A DNA stretch of 64,000 nt from positions 1 to 64,000 of the forward strand of contig CALVOG010000007.1 in assembly GCA_944350265.1 (NCBI GenBank), written 5' to 3'. The first letter of the stretch is position 1. Each line of letters starts with the position of its first letter. Position numbers and translations under genes: made by a program. Shown in pieces: positions 7,799 through 17,135 of this stretch. This DNA comes from an uncultured Clostridia bacterium. GTDB taxonomy: Bacteria; Bacillota; Clostridia; Christensenellales; UBA1242. The notes under the pieces were generated by a model. The model was not told where the DNA came from. It did no database searches and saw only the letters and a program-made list of their open reading frames with translations.

Positions 7799-10756
7799 AT
7801 GGCAACGTATTTTTTGTGGGGTAGCATTGGGCTTATCGTTTTTGCGATGCTTATCGCCTTTTTGGTGGGAATGTATCGCGGGCTAAAACGTTCAGCAACA
7901 CACGTCATCTTTGTGCTTGTCAGCGTTGTGGTTGCGTTCTTTGTGACGCGTCCAATCACCAACGCCATTTTGGGCGTGAATATCAATTTTGAAGGCACGC
8001 TGATGACGATAAGTGACTACATTGTGAAGATGATTTCCGACAACTTTGTGGACCTATCGAATTTCGACAGCGCCTCGGCGTTTGTGAAGCAACTTCCTGG
8101 CGCGATTGCCAGCCCAATCGTGTTCATTGTGGTTATGCTTTTGATGCTTCTTCTTTTTGAAATATTCTATCTCATCACGGCGCGCATAAGTTTTGGCACA
8201 AAGAAGAAAGATTTTTCTGCAAACAAACCGCATAGGCTTCCAGGCGGATTTATCGCAATGGCAGAAACTTTTATGTTCCTTTTGGTGCTATTTGCGCCGA
8301 TAACTTCACTTGCGCACACATATGAGGAACTTGCCGTTGCAAGCACCACGGTGTCGACGCAGGCGGAAAATGAAAACACGATGCCAACAATAAGCGAGCA
8401 ACTTTCGAGTATGCTTCCTAAGGAAGTTACTGAGGCAGTGGTTGCCTTTAACGACAGCGCCTTTGGTGTGATATGTTCGGCAGGCGGTTTCGATGATGCG
8501 CTTTTCGACGGGCTTTCGAATGTTAAGATAGACGGCGAAAAAATTAATGTTAGAAAAGAGATTGTCACCTTGGCGTCCACTTACGACGAGGTTGCGGTTT
8601 TTGTTAATGAAGTCAATGCCAACAATTTTGAAGACCTCAATTTCAAGCCCCTTAAAGAGAGTTTGGTTAAAGTGCTTAAAAATAACCTCTTTAAAACGGT
8701 TGTCACCGACACTTTGGGCGATTTCATAGTTAAATTCGACGATGTTTCGGCGCAACTCAATCTATCGGTGCCAGAAGAGGTCAAAGGGCTTATCTATGAT
8801 TTGCAAGCAAAATTTGTGGAGGGCTTTGACTTCTACACATACCTCACTGAGGACCTACTTGACGTTTTGGATATTGTTGACAACGTGATAACAAGCGGAA
8901 CGCTGAAAGATTATATGGCAATCGAAAATGTGGAAATCGAAAGCGTTTTGAGCCTTGTTGTGAATAAAGAGGAAACGGTTTCGTCGTCGCTTAAATCGGC
9001 GCTCACACTCAATGTTATCACCGACACTCTTCCAAGAATTGTGGATATTTTATCGGCAGAACTTAAAAAGGCGTTTGAAAATAACGAGAATATCGGGCTT
9101 AACAATTCGCTTTCCAAAGAGGATATGGAAGCGATGGTTGACAGCCTTATGAATGTTGCAAAAGAGGTGAAAGCGCTTAATGACGAGAACGACCTCTTTG
9201 CGCTTGTTGAAAGCGAAGATATTGTCAGCGAATTACTTCAAATTGAAAATATTGGAACGGTTTTAGATGACCTTGGCGGAGTTTTGGATGAGGCGCATTC
9301 GCTTAAAATTCTTAACTTCACAAAGGATGATGTGGCACGCAACACCCTCGACGGAATTTTGGAAACAATGGGGCTTGTGTTACTTGGAGATGATGTTCAT
9401 AACGCCGAGGGCGAAATGGGCACAATCGACTCATATAGCGACCTCTTTGCGCACATAAAAACTCCTGTTGAACTCATCGTCAATGCGAAATTGACTGACA
9501 TTTTGCAGGAGGGCACCGATTTTGACGCAGTCCTAGACGTCATCAAAGCCGAAGTTCAAAAGGACAACGAATTTTTGGCGAAAGTTATGATGCCATTCTA
9601 TGACTTAGAGGCGACAACCTTCAACGGCGAAAGTTTGAAAACTATGGTGTTTGATAACATAATTGATTCGCTAAGTGAAAGTTTGGATGGCTTTATCGCA
9701 CTTAAGGCTGGCGAGGACATCTACGAAAATTATTACGCAAAACTTTCTTCAATCGGTGAACTTTTGGATGAATTTTCCTCAAATACCATTGAGGTTGTTG
9801 AGGGCGAGGAAACAAAAACTTATGACTATTTAGAGTATGTTATGACGAATAACGCTGACTACATCGCTCTCATCACCGATATGCAAGCAAACTCGAACGA
9901 AGGCAACGATGTTATCGGCAACATTTTAACCATTCTCTTTGAAAATGAGATGTATAAACCGTTATACGACTCCGTTTTCCCATCGATTGACTCGGCGCTT
10001 GGTGAGGTGACTGGCGTGGCGCCGGTAACTGATTACTCCAACATTAACGCTGACGGAATGGGCGAAAAGTATATCACCGTCATTAAAGCGCTTTTAAATC
10101 TTATCAACGACGAAAGCGCGGAAGGTGACGACATTGTGGCTAAACTTCCAGCGATTGGCAAGGTTTTGGACGCACTTAAAGTAAGCGCACAAGACGAGGT
10201 TTTCAAAGATGTTTTTGTCAACATCATTTGGTATCTCACGGGTGACGTTATCGACAAAGACCTTGAAAGTCTTTACGCTGGCAAGACGCCAGACAGCGTT
10301 GGCGCAATTTCAAACGGCGAGTATCAAAGAGTGAAGAAGTATTTTGGCGTTACGGACGTTGAAAATGGCTATTACACAATTTCCTATGAGGCGGTTATGG
10401 CAGACCTTGCGTCGGTTATTGACCTAGCAAAAGAACTTAGCACAAACTTAGAAAATATGACCATTGAAAGCGTGGAGGATGTTGCAAACTTTGCTAATGC
10501 CGTAAAAGAGACCGTTGAAACGCTTTACTCTAACGGGGACGGAACGATTGATGTTGCGAAGGCGGTTGAGGTTGTTGAAAGCGCTGTTAAACTTGCTGAA
10601 TCCTTTGTGGATGAAGAAACGCTCACTCAGTATGCAAGCGAAATCACCACAGCGCTTGACACCGCATTTAACGATATCGACGAAACCGAACGAGAAGAAC
10701 TCACAAGTGCCATTGAGGCGCTTTTGGGAATTAAAGGTGAAGAAAGTGGAATTTAA
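7799..10756 (+). CDS. Large CvpA-like N-terminal membrane protein
   Basis: A 985-residue protein with GAGGAG 6-8 nt before the ATG. About four hydrophobic helices occupy residues 5-180. The first two, with RGLKRS between them, resemble the CvpA/colicin V production fold. The remaining ~800 residues are acidic, helix-rich and without membrane segments. Several stretches look internally similar (recurrent VDSLMNVAKEVKAL- and LASVIDLAKEL-like helices), which suggests tandem helical repeats. Its 3' end overlaps rsmH by 11 nt, so it is probably co-transcribed with rsmH, the FtsL-like gene and the PBP gene. A structural role in envelope or division is an inference from this context only. Confidence 0.82.
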   Translation: MATYFLWGSIGLIVFAMLIAFLVGMYRGLKRSATHVIFVLVSVVVAFFVTRPITNAILGVNINFEGTLMTISDYIVKMISDNFVDLSNFDSASAFVKQLPGAIASPIVFIVVMLLMLLLFEIFYLITARISFGTKKKDFSANKPHRLPGGFIAMAETFMFLLVLFAPITSLAHTYEELAVASTTVSTQAENENTMPTISEQLSSMLPKEVTEAVVAFNDSAFGVICSAGGFDDALFDGLSNVKIDGEKINVRKEIVTLASTYDEVAVFVNEVNANNFEDLNFKPLKESLVKVLKNNLFKTVVTDTLGDFIVKFDDVSAQLNLSVPEEVKGLIYDLQAKFVEGFDFYTYLTEDLLDVLDIVDNVITSGTLKDYMAIENVEIESVLSLVVNKEETVSSSLKSALTLNVITDTLPRIVDILSAELKKAFENNENIGLNNSLSKEDMEAMVDSLMNVAKEVKALNDENDLFALVESEDIVSELLQIENIGTVLDDLGGVLDEAHSLKILNFTKDDVARNTLDGILETMGLVLLGDDVHNAEGEMGTIDSYSDLFAHIKTPVELIVNAKLTDILQEGTDFDAVLDVIKAEVQKDNEFLAKVMMPFYDLEATTFNGESLKTMVFDNIIDSLSESLDGFIALKAGEDIYENYYAKLSSIGELLDEFSSNTIEVVEGEETKTYDYLEYVMTNNADYIALITDMQANSNEGNDVIGNILTILFENEMYKPLYDSVFPSIDSALGEVTGVAPVTDYSNINADGMGEKYITVIKALLNLINDESAEGDDIVAKLPAIGKVLDALKVSAQDEVFKDVFVNIIWYLTGDVIDKDLESLYAGKTPDSVGAISNGEYQRVKKYFGVTDVENGYYTISYEAVMADLASVIDLAKELSTNLENMTIESVEDVANFANAVKETVETLYSNGDGTIDVAKAVEVVESAVKLAESFVDEETLTQYASEITTALDTAFNDIDETEREELTSAIEALLGIKGEESGI

Positions 10757-11669
10757 GCATATCCCAGTGCTAAAAGACGAAGTTATCGAGGCGCTTAACA
10801 TTAAGAAGGATGGAAGATACATAGACTGCACAGTGGGCGGTGGCGGACATTCCTATGAGATTGCAAGGCGCCTTGACAACGGCAAACTCTTTTGCTTCGA
10901 CAGAGACAGCGAGGCGCTTTCGGCAAGCAAAGAAAGGCTTAAAGAGTTCGCTGACAAGGTGACATTTATCAAGGCAAATTTTAAAGATGCGCCTAAGTTT
11001 ATTGCCGAAAAAGTGGACGGAATTCTCATTGATTTGGGGGTGAGTTCGCATCAAATCGACGAGGGCGAAAGAGGTTTCAGTTTTCTTCACAACGGTAGGC
11101 TTGATATGCGAATGGGCAAGGATGAGAACATTAAAACCGCCTTCGATATCGTCAACCATTCAACGGAAGAGGAACTAAGAGAGATTTTCTTTAAGTATGG
11201 CGAAGAGGAATTTTCGAAAATCATTGCCAAGAATATCGTCAAATCGCGCGCAAAGAAAATGATTGAAACCACTTTTGAACTTAGAGATATAATCGAAAAC
11301 AGTTTGCCAAAAAAGGTGGTGTATTCTCGCGGTGGCGCTTCAAAAAAGGTTTTTCAGGCGCTTCGTATTGCGGTGAATGGCGAACTTGATGGGCTTGGTG
11401 AGGCGCTTGAAAGTTTTATCGATATGCTAAACGTCGGCGGGCGTTTGGTTGTTTTGACCTTCCATAGTTTGGAAGATAGGATTGTGAAAAATGTCTTTAA
11501 AAAAGAGGCGACCGACTGCCTTTGCCCGCCAAAAACGCCAGTTTGCATTTGTGGGCACAAGAAGAAGGTGATGCTTGTGAATCGCAAGCCGATTGTTGCC
11601 AGCACGCGCGAACTTAGTGAGAACAGCCGAAGTTCAAGCGCCAAGTTGCGCGCGGTTGAAAGAGTTTAA
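10746..11669 (+). CDS. rsmH: 16S rRNA (cytosine(1402)-N4)-methyltransferase
   Basis: RsmH (MraW) methylates C1402 of 16S rRNA in the decoding site. The 307-residue product begins FKHIPVLKDEV after the initiator and carries the SAM-binding GGGGHS motif, LGVSSHQID, and the FHSLEDR motif typical of the family. I choose GTG 10746 because AAGGTGA lies 7-8 nt upstream and the protein then matches the usual ~310 residues. The frame is open further upstream, but that part lies within the preceding gene. It starts the familiar rsmH-ftsL-PBP order; mraZ is absent. Confidence 0.95.
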   Translation: MEFKHIPVLKDEVIEALNIKKDGRYIDCTVGGGGHSYEIARRLDNGKLFCFDRDSEALSASKERLKEFADKVTFIKANFKDAPKFIAEKVDGILIDLGVSSHQIDEGERGFSFLHNGRLDMRMGKDENIKTAFDIVNHSTEEELREIFFKYGEEEFSKIIAKNIVKSRAKKMIETTFELRDIIENSLPKKVVYSRGGASKKVFQALRIAVNGELDGLGEALESFIDMLNVGGRLVVLTFHSLEDRIVKNVFKKEATDCLCPPKTPVCICGHKKKVMLVNRKPIVASTRELSENSRSSSAKLRAVERV

Positions 11670-11723
11670 CCATTTCATTTTTAAGTTTGGTTATCTTTTA
11701 AAAGGGAGGTGAATAGGATAGTT

Positions 11724-12476
11724 ATGGATAAGGAAGTCTTAGAAAAAGTGGACACCAAAACCACACCAAAGGAAGAGGTGGCGCCAAAAACATCGCCTCA
11801 AACTGTGGAAAAAGCGCAAGTTGCGCCAGAGGTTAAGGAAAAAGAGCCTCAAAAAGAAACTTTAAAAAGCAAAATTCTTGCAAAAAAAGAGGATGTTGTA
11901 GAGCCAGATTGTGCTTTGCCTCCAGTTAAAGAGGAAAAAGAAAAAAAAGAGGAACTTTCAAACTACCTCAAAGAATTCAAAGACCTAACGCTCAAAGACG
12001 TCAAAAAAGAAAAGGTTGAAGAAAAAATTGTTGTGGCGCCAGTTGTTGAGCCAAAGGTTGCTGAGGTAAAAGAGCCGAAGATTGAATACAAAAAAGTGGA
12101 AAAGGTTAAAAAGACCACCCTTATCATTGAAAAACCCAACTATGATTTGATGCCTCAAAAAAAAGGCAATGTCAAAAAAAAGAAGAACCTAAAAACTGCC
12201 TTGCTTGCGTGTGCGCTTGCCGTTTGCTCGATTGGATGTGTTGCGGGTGCGGTTGCGCTTGACAATATGAACGCGCACTATATGCAACTTGAGGATTCTT
12301 ACAGTTTAAACCTAATCGACTACCTTAACAAAATCAACAATTTAAACGCCACAAACAAGGGCTTCGAATTCATCGAAACCTACCCCGAAGAAAAACAAGA
12401 GATTTCTTCGATTGGCGAAAGCACGAATTGGTTTGACAATTTGACAAACTTCATAACGGGGGTCTTTGGAGGTTAA
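11724..12476 (+). CDS. FtsL-position single-pass membrane protein
   Basis: A 250-residue protein between rsmH and the class B PBP, where ftsL normally lies. A long N-terminal cytoplasmic region (about 155 residues) is rich in K, E, P and V. A single membrane helix follows at roughly 160-182, then a short outer segment of about 65 residues that could form a coiled coil. FtsL usually has a cytoplasmic part of only 20-60 residues, so the long charged region is unusual. GGGAGG precedes ATG 11724; a GTG at 11709 lies inside that ribosome site and is unlikely. Function as a divisome linker is inferred from position and topology. Confidence 0.72.
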   Translation: MDKEVLEKVDTKTTPKEEVAPKTSPQTVEKAQVAPEVKEKEPQKETLKSKILAKKEDVVEPDCALPPVKEEKEKKEELSNYLKEFKDLTLKDVKKEKVEEKIVVAPVVEPKVAEVKEPKIEYKKVEKVKKTTLIIEKPNYDLMPQKKGNVKKKKNLKTALLACALAVCSIGCVAGAVALDNMNAHYMQLEDSYSLNLIDYLNKINNLNATNKGFEFIETYPEEKQEISSIGESTNWFDNLTNFITGVFGG

Positions 12477-12478
12477 AA

Positions 12479-14377
12479 TTGCGAAAGCCGTTCACCCTAT
12501 TTTCGATGCAAAAGAGAATTTTAGCAGTAGGACTTGTTTTAATTCTTCTTGCAGTCGCGCTGGGCGTTCGGCTTTTTTTCGTGCAAGTGATAAATGGAAG
12601 AGAAATGCAGGTGCGTGCGCTCGACCAGTGGACGCGAGATTTAAAATTAGTTGCCGAGCGGGGCGAGATTTTGGATGCAACGGGCGACACGCTGGCGGTT
12701 TCTTACACCACATATAATGTTTACGTTCGCGGAAGAGAGGTTGTGGATGCGGAAGATACAGCGCAAAAACTCTCTCAAATTTTAGAGTTAAATTACGAAA
12801 ACACCTTAAAAAAGGTGAAGAACAAAAACATCAGCGAAAGTCTTTTAAAAATGCAAGTCGACGGCGATGTGGCGGAAAAAATCTATCGCCTCTCGCTTGA
12901 CGGAGTGTATCTTGCCGAGAATGTGGGCAGGCATTATGTTTATGGCGACTTGATGACGCAGGTTTTGGGCTTCACAAGTTTAGACGGCGACGGACAGAGC
13001 GGAGTTGAGGCGTATTTTAACAACTATCTCAAAGGCGACGACGGATATAGTTACGTTCAAAGCGATTTGCAGGGCAAGGAAATCGGCGGAAAACTGCGTT
13101 ACTATGTTTCCGGCACGGCGGGCGACAATCTCACCTTAACGCTTGACAGCAAAATTCAAATCATCCTTGAAGATATTTTGGAAAAAGCGTTCGAAGAGCA
13201 AAAGGCAAAGTCGGTCACTGGAATTGTGATGCGACCAAAAACGGGCGAGGTTGTTGCGCTTTCAACAAAGCCTAGTTTCGACCTCAATGAGGTTCCGCGA
13301 GATGATTTATCGGCGCTATTTTCAATGTCGCGCCTTTCCGCCGTCACCGACACCTATGAGCCAGGCTCCACTTTCAAAATTTTAACTGTGGCAATGGCGC
13401 TTGAAGCGGGTGTGACTGACCTAAACGACACTTTTTACTGTCCGGGCTATCGAATTGTGGATGGTCAACGCATAAAATGCTGGAAAACAACGGGGCACGG
13501 CAACCAAACATTAATGGAGGCGTTTGCCAATTCTTGCAACTGCTGTTTTATGGATTTGGCGCTACGGCTGGGCGTTGACAGGTTCTATTCCTACGCCGAA
13601 AAGTTCGGGCTTGGGCAAAAAACCAACATCACCATCTCTGGCGAAAGCGCAGGCATACTTATGAAAAAAGAAAGCGTCAAAACCGTGGATTTGGCGCGTA
13701 TGGGGTTTGGGCACGCTGTTGCCGTCACGCCTATTCAACTTTTGACGATTGTGGCAGGAATTTGTAATGGCGGGATTTATAACACGCCAACCATAGTTAG
13801 TTGTGCCACTGATATCTATAAGAACACCACTTATTCGCCAAAGATTGAGAGTCGTCGCATAGTCTCTAAAAAGACCAGTGAAACCGTGAACGCGCTCTTA
13901 CGGCATACCACCAACAAAACGGGCGATTTCACGTTTGTGGAGGGGTATGATATCGGCGGGAAAACGGGAACGGCGCAAAAATATGGCGAAAATGGGCAGA
14001 TTGCAGTGGGAAAATATATTTCAAGTTTCATCGGCACCTATCCTGCGGGCGAGCCAGAATACCTCATTATGATTATGGTCGATGAGCCGTCCGCGGGCGC
14101 CTACTATGGTTCGGTGGTGGCGTCGCCGTATGGAAGAGAGTTCTTTGAAAGGTTGTTCGAGTATAAAAATCTTCCAAAAGATGACCCGTCGGCAAAGCGT
14201 CAAAAGGTGATAATGCCGAGCGTGGTGGGCGAAGGTATCGCAAGCGCCCTTGCAAAACTTAAAGGGCTCAATCTTTACGCGGAGGTGGAAGGCGACGGGC
14301 TTATCGTCACAAAACAACTTCCGCCTGCTGGCACAGAGTGCTATGAAGGCGAAACGGTGCTGATTTCCACCGCTTAG
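12479..14377 (+). CDS. Class B penicillin-binding protein with PASTA domain (FtsI/SpoVD type)
   Basis: A 632-residue peptidoglycan transpeptidase. Order: a membrane anchor at residues 12-36; a PBP dimer domain with RGEILDATGD at 61-70; then the transpeptidase with STFK at 297-300, SCN at 352-354 and KTGT at 495-498; then a C-terminal PASTA domain at about 575-632. All three catalytic motifs are intact. Start is TTG 12479, 6 nt after GGAGG; an in-frame ATG at 12506 lacks a ribosome site. Position after rsmH suits either the vegetative septal enzyme (FtsI/PBP2B) or SpoVD; the sequence alone does not settle which. The usual downstream mraY-murD-ftsW genes are missing here. Confidence 0.93.
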   Translation: MRKPFTLFSMQKRILAVGLVLILLAVALGVRLFFVQVINGREMQVRALDQWTRDLKLVAERGEILDATGDTLAVSYTTYNVYVRGREVVDAEDTAQKLSQILELNYENTLKKVKNKNISESLLKMQVDGDVAEKIYRLSLDGVYLAENVGRHYVYGDLMTQVLGFTSLDGDGQSGVEAYFNNYLKGDDGYSYVQSDLQGKEIGGKLRYYVSGTAGDNLTLTLDSKIQIILEDILEKAFEEQKAKSVTGIVMRPKTGEVVALSTKPSFDLNEVPRDDLSALFSMSRLSAVTDTYEPGSTFKILTVAMALEAGVTDLNDTFYCPGYRIVDGQRIKCWKTTGHGNQTLMEAFANSCNCCFMDLALRLGVDRFYSYAEKFGLGQKTNITISGESAGILMKKESVKTVDLARMGFGHAVAVTPIQLLTIVAGICNGGIYNTPTIVSCATDIYKNTTYSPKIESRRIVSKKTSETVNALLRHTTNKTGDFTFVEGYDIGGKTGTAQKYGENGQIAVGKYISSFIGTYPAGEPEYLIMIMVDEPSAGAYYGSVVASPYGREFFERLFEYKNLPKDDPSAKRQKVIMPSVVGEGIASALAKLKGLNLYAEVEGDGLIVTKQLPPAGTECYEGETVLISTA

Positions 14378-14419
14378 AAATTTAGATAAAATTTGGCAAA
14401 AATTAAGTGATAAAAGCAA

Positions 14420-14455
14420 GATAAATATTAAATTTATTCAAATTTAATATTTATC
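14420..14455 (+). terminator. Long AT-rich hairpin after the PBP gene
   Basis: Perfect 16-bp arms (GATAAATATTAAATTT and its complement) enclose the loop ATTC. A short CTCTT follows rather than a long T-run, so it may act as a weak terminator or an mRNA 3' stabiliser. Confidence 0.5.
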
Positions 14456-14527
14456 CTCTTACGAGTTTTAAATTTATTTAGAAAACTCAATTATCTTTAT
14501 AAAAAGGGTTTTAAATTTATTTAGGTT

Positions 14528-14871
14528 AAAAATACTCAATTATGTTAAAAAAGTTTTAAATTTAGAGTTGTTTTAGTAAATAATAAAAACATTTTGTAGG
14601 TTATAAAAAACATTTAATTACCGGTTGCACATTATTAATCGCATTAGAAAACACGCTATGTTCACAGTATTTAAAAATGCTGATTTAGCAGTCGTATCGT
14701 GTAAATACACCCATTTGGTATATTATAAAAGTTGGTAGTTTACAGCAAAAAAGACGAATTTATTTGGATTTAAAATACTCAATTATCTTTAAAAAGTTTT
14801 AAATTTAGAGTTCTTTTAGTAAATAATAAAAACATTTTGTAGGTTATAAAAACATTTAATTATTGGTTGCA
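14528..14871. repeat. Direct repeat pair of ~100 bp in a gene-free stretch
   Basis: A block at 14528-14628 recurs with few differences at 14772-14871. Both run from an AATACTCAATTAT segment through AGTAAATAATAAAAAC to GGTTGCA. A partial third copy of the left part lies near 14480-14520. The whole interval 14378-15001 is AT-rich and I see no gene in it. Confidence 0.7.
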
Positions 14872-15001
14872 AATTCTAAAGATTAATTTTATTAGAAAAA
14901 TTAATAGCCACAAACTAGGTCAGCATTTTAGGAAAAGGATGGTTTTAGTGTGTGGTTAAAAAAGCGAGTTAATATATTTTAAATTCTATAAAATTAAAAT
15001 G

Positions 15002-15223
15002 TCACTCCACAACAACATCGCCACAAAGGACGTCAAAATAGGAAAATGTTTGCAATTTTTCATCAATTTTTATGGTGAAAACGCTTGGATAGACATCGCT
15101 TATCGTTGCGCGCACGATGTCTATCTTTTTTCGCCCGCGGTTTATGCTTAGGGTGACATCTTGCCCCTTAAGCGCTCTTATTTTTTCCTTAATTTCGTTT
15201 AGTCCATAAACTGCTTTTCTCAT
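15002..15223 (-). CDS. veg: Veg-family protein
   Basis: A 73-residue protein of the Veg family, small DNA/RNA-associated proteins linked in Bacillus to biofilm gene control and spore outgrowth. The core shows the family pattern: INRGRKKIDI, then YPSVFTIKIDEK and a final aromatic-DVL segment. I place the start at the ATG complementary to 15221-15223, which has GGGGA just upstream and gives the family-like N-terminus. An in-frame ATG at 15268 would add 15 residues but has its purine-rich site about 16 nt away. It is transcribed away from sipL. Confidence 0.82.
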   Translation of the reverse strand: MRKAVYGLNEIKEKIRALKGQDVTLSINRGRKKIDIVRATISDVYPSVFTIKIDEKLQTFSYFDVLCGDVVVE

Positions 15224-15367
15224 AAAATCCCCAAAGGAATTTTTGCCATATTTAAGAAATTTAAACATTTTGTTCTAACTCTTTCCTCTTCTAAATATAT
15301 TATCATATCGAGCCAAGGAAAGAGAATTTGCAACTATAACTTGGAAATGTAAAGGTTGGGAGGTGTT

Positions 15368-16879
15368 ATGGAAAAAAATACTTTTCGGGTGGTGAAAAAG
15401 AAGAGAGTGGAGAGAAGCGATTTTAATGTTGAGTGCAATATCGCTGTTGACGGCGAGGTGGGCAAGATTTTTTCAGTGTGCCACTCAGCGTGCGTGGAGA
15501 ATGTGGAGGTCACGGAAGGCGCGGTGAACGTCACGGGCAACATCGACCTTTGCGTTGTTTACGAAAGCGTGAATGGTGAGGTGTTGTCCACAAATCAGGC
15601 GTGCGCATTTTCATCTAAAATCGAAAGCGACCAAATTTCTGCTGGCGACAAGGTGTGCGTTTTTGTGGATATTGTTGAGTGCACGATTGATAACGTTTCG
15701 GGGCAAAATATCAAACTTTCGCTTGTGCTTGGGCAAAGGGCGACCGTCATTTCTTGCTATGATGTGCCAAGCGTGGATGCGTCGGGCGAAAATATCTGCG
15801 CGAAGAGAGAGAATATTTCCGTTTCCACATACGTCGGCGAGGCAAGCGAGGTGTTCGCCGTGGAAAGTGAGGCGTCAATAAAAGAACCTATTAGGAAGGT
15901 TATTCTTTGCGACAGTGCGGTTTCGGTTAAAAACACGGAGTGCAAAACGGACTACGTTGTGGTCACTGGCGAAGTTGTGGAGCGCATTCTTTATCTCACC
16001 GAAAACGACCGCTACGAAACAATATATCTCACCGAAAACTTTAAGGAGGAGGTGGAACTTGCGGGCGTCACGTCCAATGCCACTCTCGAGGCGTATTTAG
16101 ATGTCAAAAGACAGGAAGTGAAGTGCGAGGTTGTCAATGAAGAAAAGGGTGTGAAGATTCTAATCACCGCGCCAATCGCTCTTAGAGTTTGCGCGTTTAA
16201 AGAGGAAGAGGTGAGTGTTGTTAAGGACCTTTACAGTTGCAAAGAGAGGCTGGATGTGACCACCGAGTCCTTCGATATGACCAAGGAACTTAACGCCGAC
16301 CATTTCGAGGCAAAGTTTGACGGCGTCCTTAGTTTGGACGAAAATGCACCGCGTATTGACAAACTTTTGTTTGTTGCGGGTGCCAACTTGTTCGTTTCTA
16401 ATTCCTATATTCAAAACGGCGAAGTTTTTGTGGAGGGTGTTGCCAAAGCCAATGTGGTATATCTTAACGATGAGGAAAACTCGCTTCACTCGGTGACAAT
16501 GGAGGTGCCGTTTGTGGTGAGCGACAGGGCGCGCGATGAGGTTGAAGACGCTAAAATTTTCGTGGACGCTGTGCTTTACGATGTGGACGTTATCGCAAAA
16601 AAAGGCAGAGACCTTTTCTTTGATGGAAAACTCAAAGTTAGTGTTTACTATGACATCGACGAGGTTTGCGCGGTGATAACAAACGCTTCTCAAACGAGCG
16701 AGGTGTTTGAAAGAGATTGCGATATGGAACTTGTTTTTGCGAAGGCGGGCGAAGAGGCTTGGGATATTGCCAAAAAATTCAGCGTCCAAGAGGAAACCTT
16801 ATTGCTTCAAAACCCAGATATCACCTTCCCACTTAGTGACGACGCAAATTTAATTTTGTATTACCAAAAATTAAAATAG
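15368..16879 (+). CDS. sipL: SPOCS-domain / LysM spore protein (SipL-like)
   Basis: A 503-residue soluble protein. Three weakly similar beta-rich SPOCS (DUF3794) units occupy roughly residues 25-150, 165-290 and 300-440, each with CAFS/CAFK-type strands. A C-terminal LysM domain is recognisable from EEAWDIAKKFSVQEETLLLQN (split here as EEAWDIAKKF and QEETLLLQNP). Clostridial SipL has this architecture and binds SpoIVA to anchor the coat. spoIVA lies at the end of this window, which fits. Start is ATG 15368 behind GGGAGG; an in-frame TTG at 15356 overlaps that site. Confidence 0.88.
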   Translation: MEKNTFRVVKKKRVERSDFNVECNIAVDGEVGKIFSVCHSACVENVEVTEGAVNVTGNIDLCVVYESVNGEVLSTNQACAFSSKIESDQISAGDKVCVFVDIVECTIDNVSGQNIKLSLVLGQRATVISCYDVPSVDASGENICAKRENISVSTYVGEASEVFAVESEASIKEPIRKVILCDSAVSVKNTECKTDYVVVTGEVVERILYLTENDRYETIYLTENFKEEVELAGVTSNATLEAYLDVKRQEVKCEVVNEEKGVKILITAPIALRVCAFKEEEVSVVKDLYSCKERLDVTTESFDMTKELNADHFEAKFDGVLSLDENAPRIDKLLFVAGANLFVSNSYIQNGEVFVEGVAKANVVYLNDEENSLHSVTMEVPFVVSDRARDEVEDAKIFVDAVLYDVDVIAKKGRDLFFDGKLKVSVYYDIDEVCAVITNASQTSEVFERDCDMELVFAKAGEEAWDIAKKFSVQEETLLLQNPDITFPLSDDANLILYYQKLK

Positions 16880-16899
16880 GCATAGGCTAATAATTAAAC

Positions 16900-16928
16900 T
16901 TCTACGCAAATTTGCGTGGAGTTTTTTT
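16900..16928 (+). terminator. Terminator after sipL
   Basis: The arms TCTACGCAAA and TTTGCGTGGA form a 10-bp hairpin with one G-T pair, followed by seven T. Confidence 0.8.
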
Positions 16929-17019
16929 AAGGCTATTTTTATTAAAACTAAAAAAATCAAAGCGATTCCCAGCGCCCATTGCAGTTTTTTTATAAGGCTA
17001 TTTTTATTAAAACTAAAAA
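16928..17019. repeat. Short direct repeat pair (27 bp)
   Basis: The same 27 bp (TAAGGCTATTTTTATTAAAA plus ACTAAAAA) occurs at 16928-16954 and 16993-17019, between the sipL terminator and spoIIR. No gene is visible here. Confidence 0.7.
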
Positions 17020-17135
17020 TTGCATAAAAATGGCTTAAAAAACCACTTTTTTCTTAAAAAAATCGCATTTTTCGTTAAATTTTCACTAATTTTTAAATTT
17101 TTTACGGCAAAAGTTAATATGCGGAGATGTGAAAA

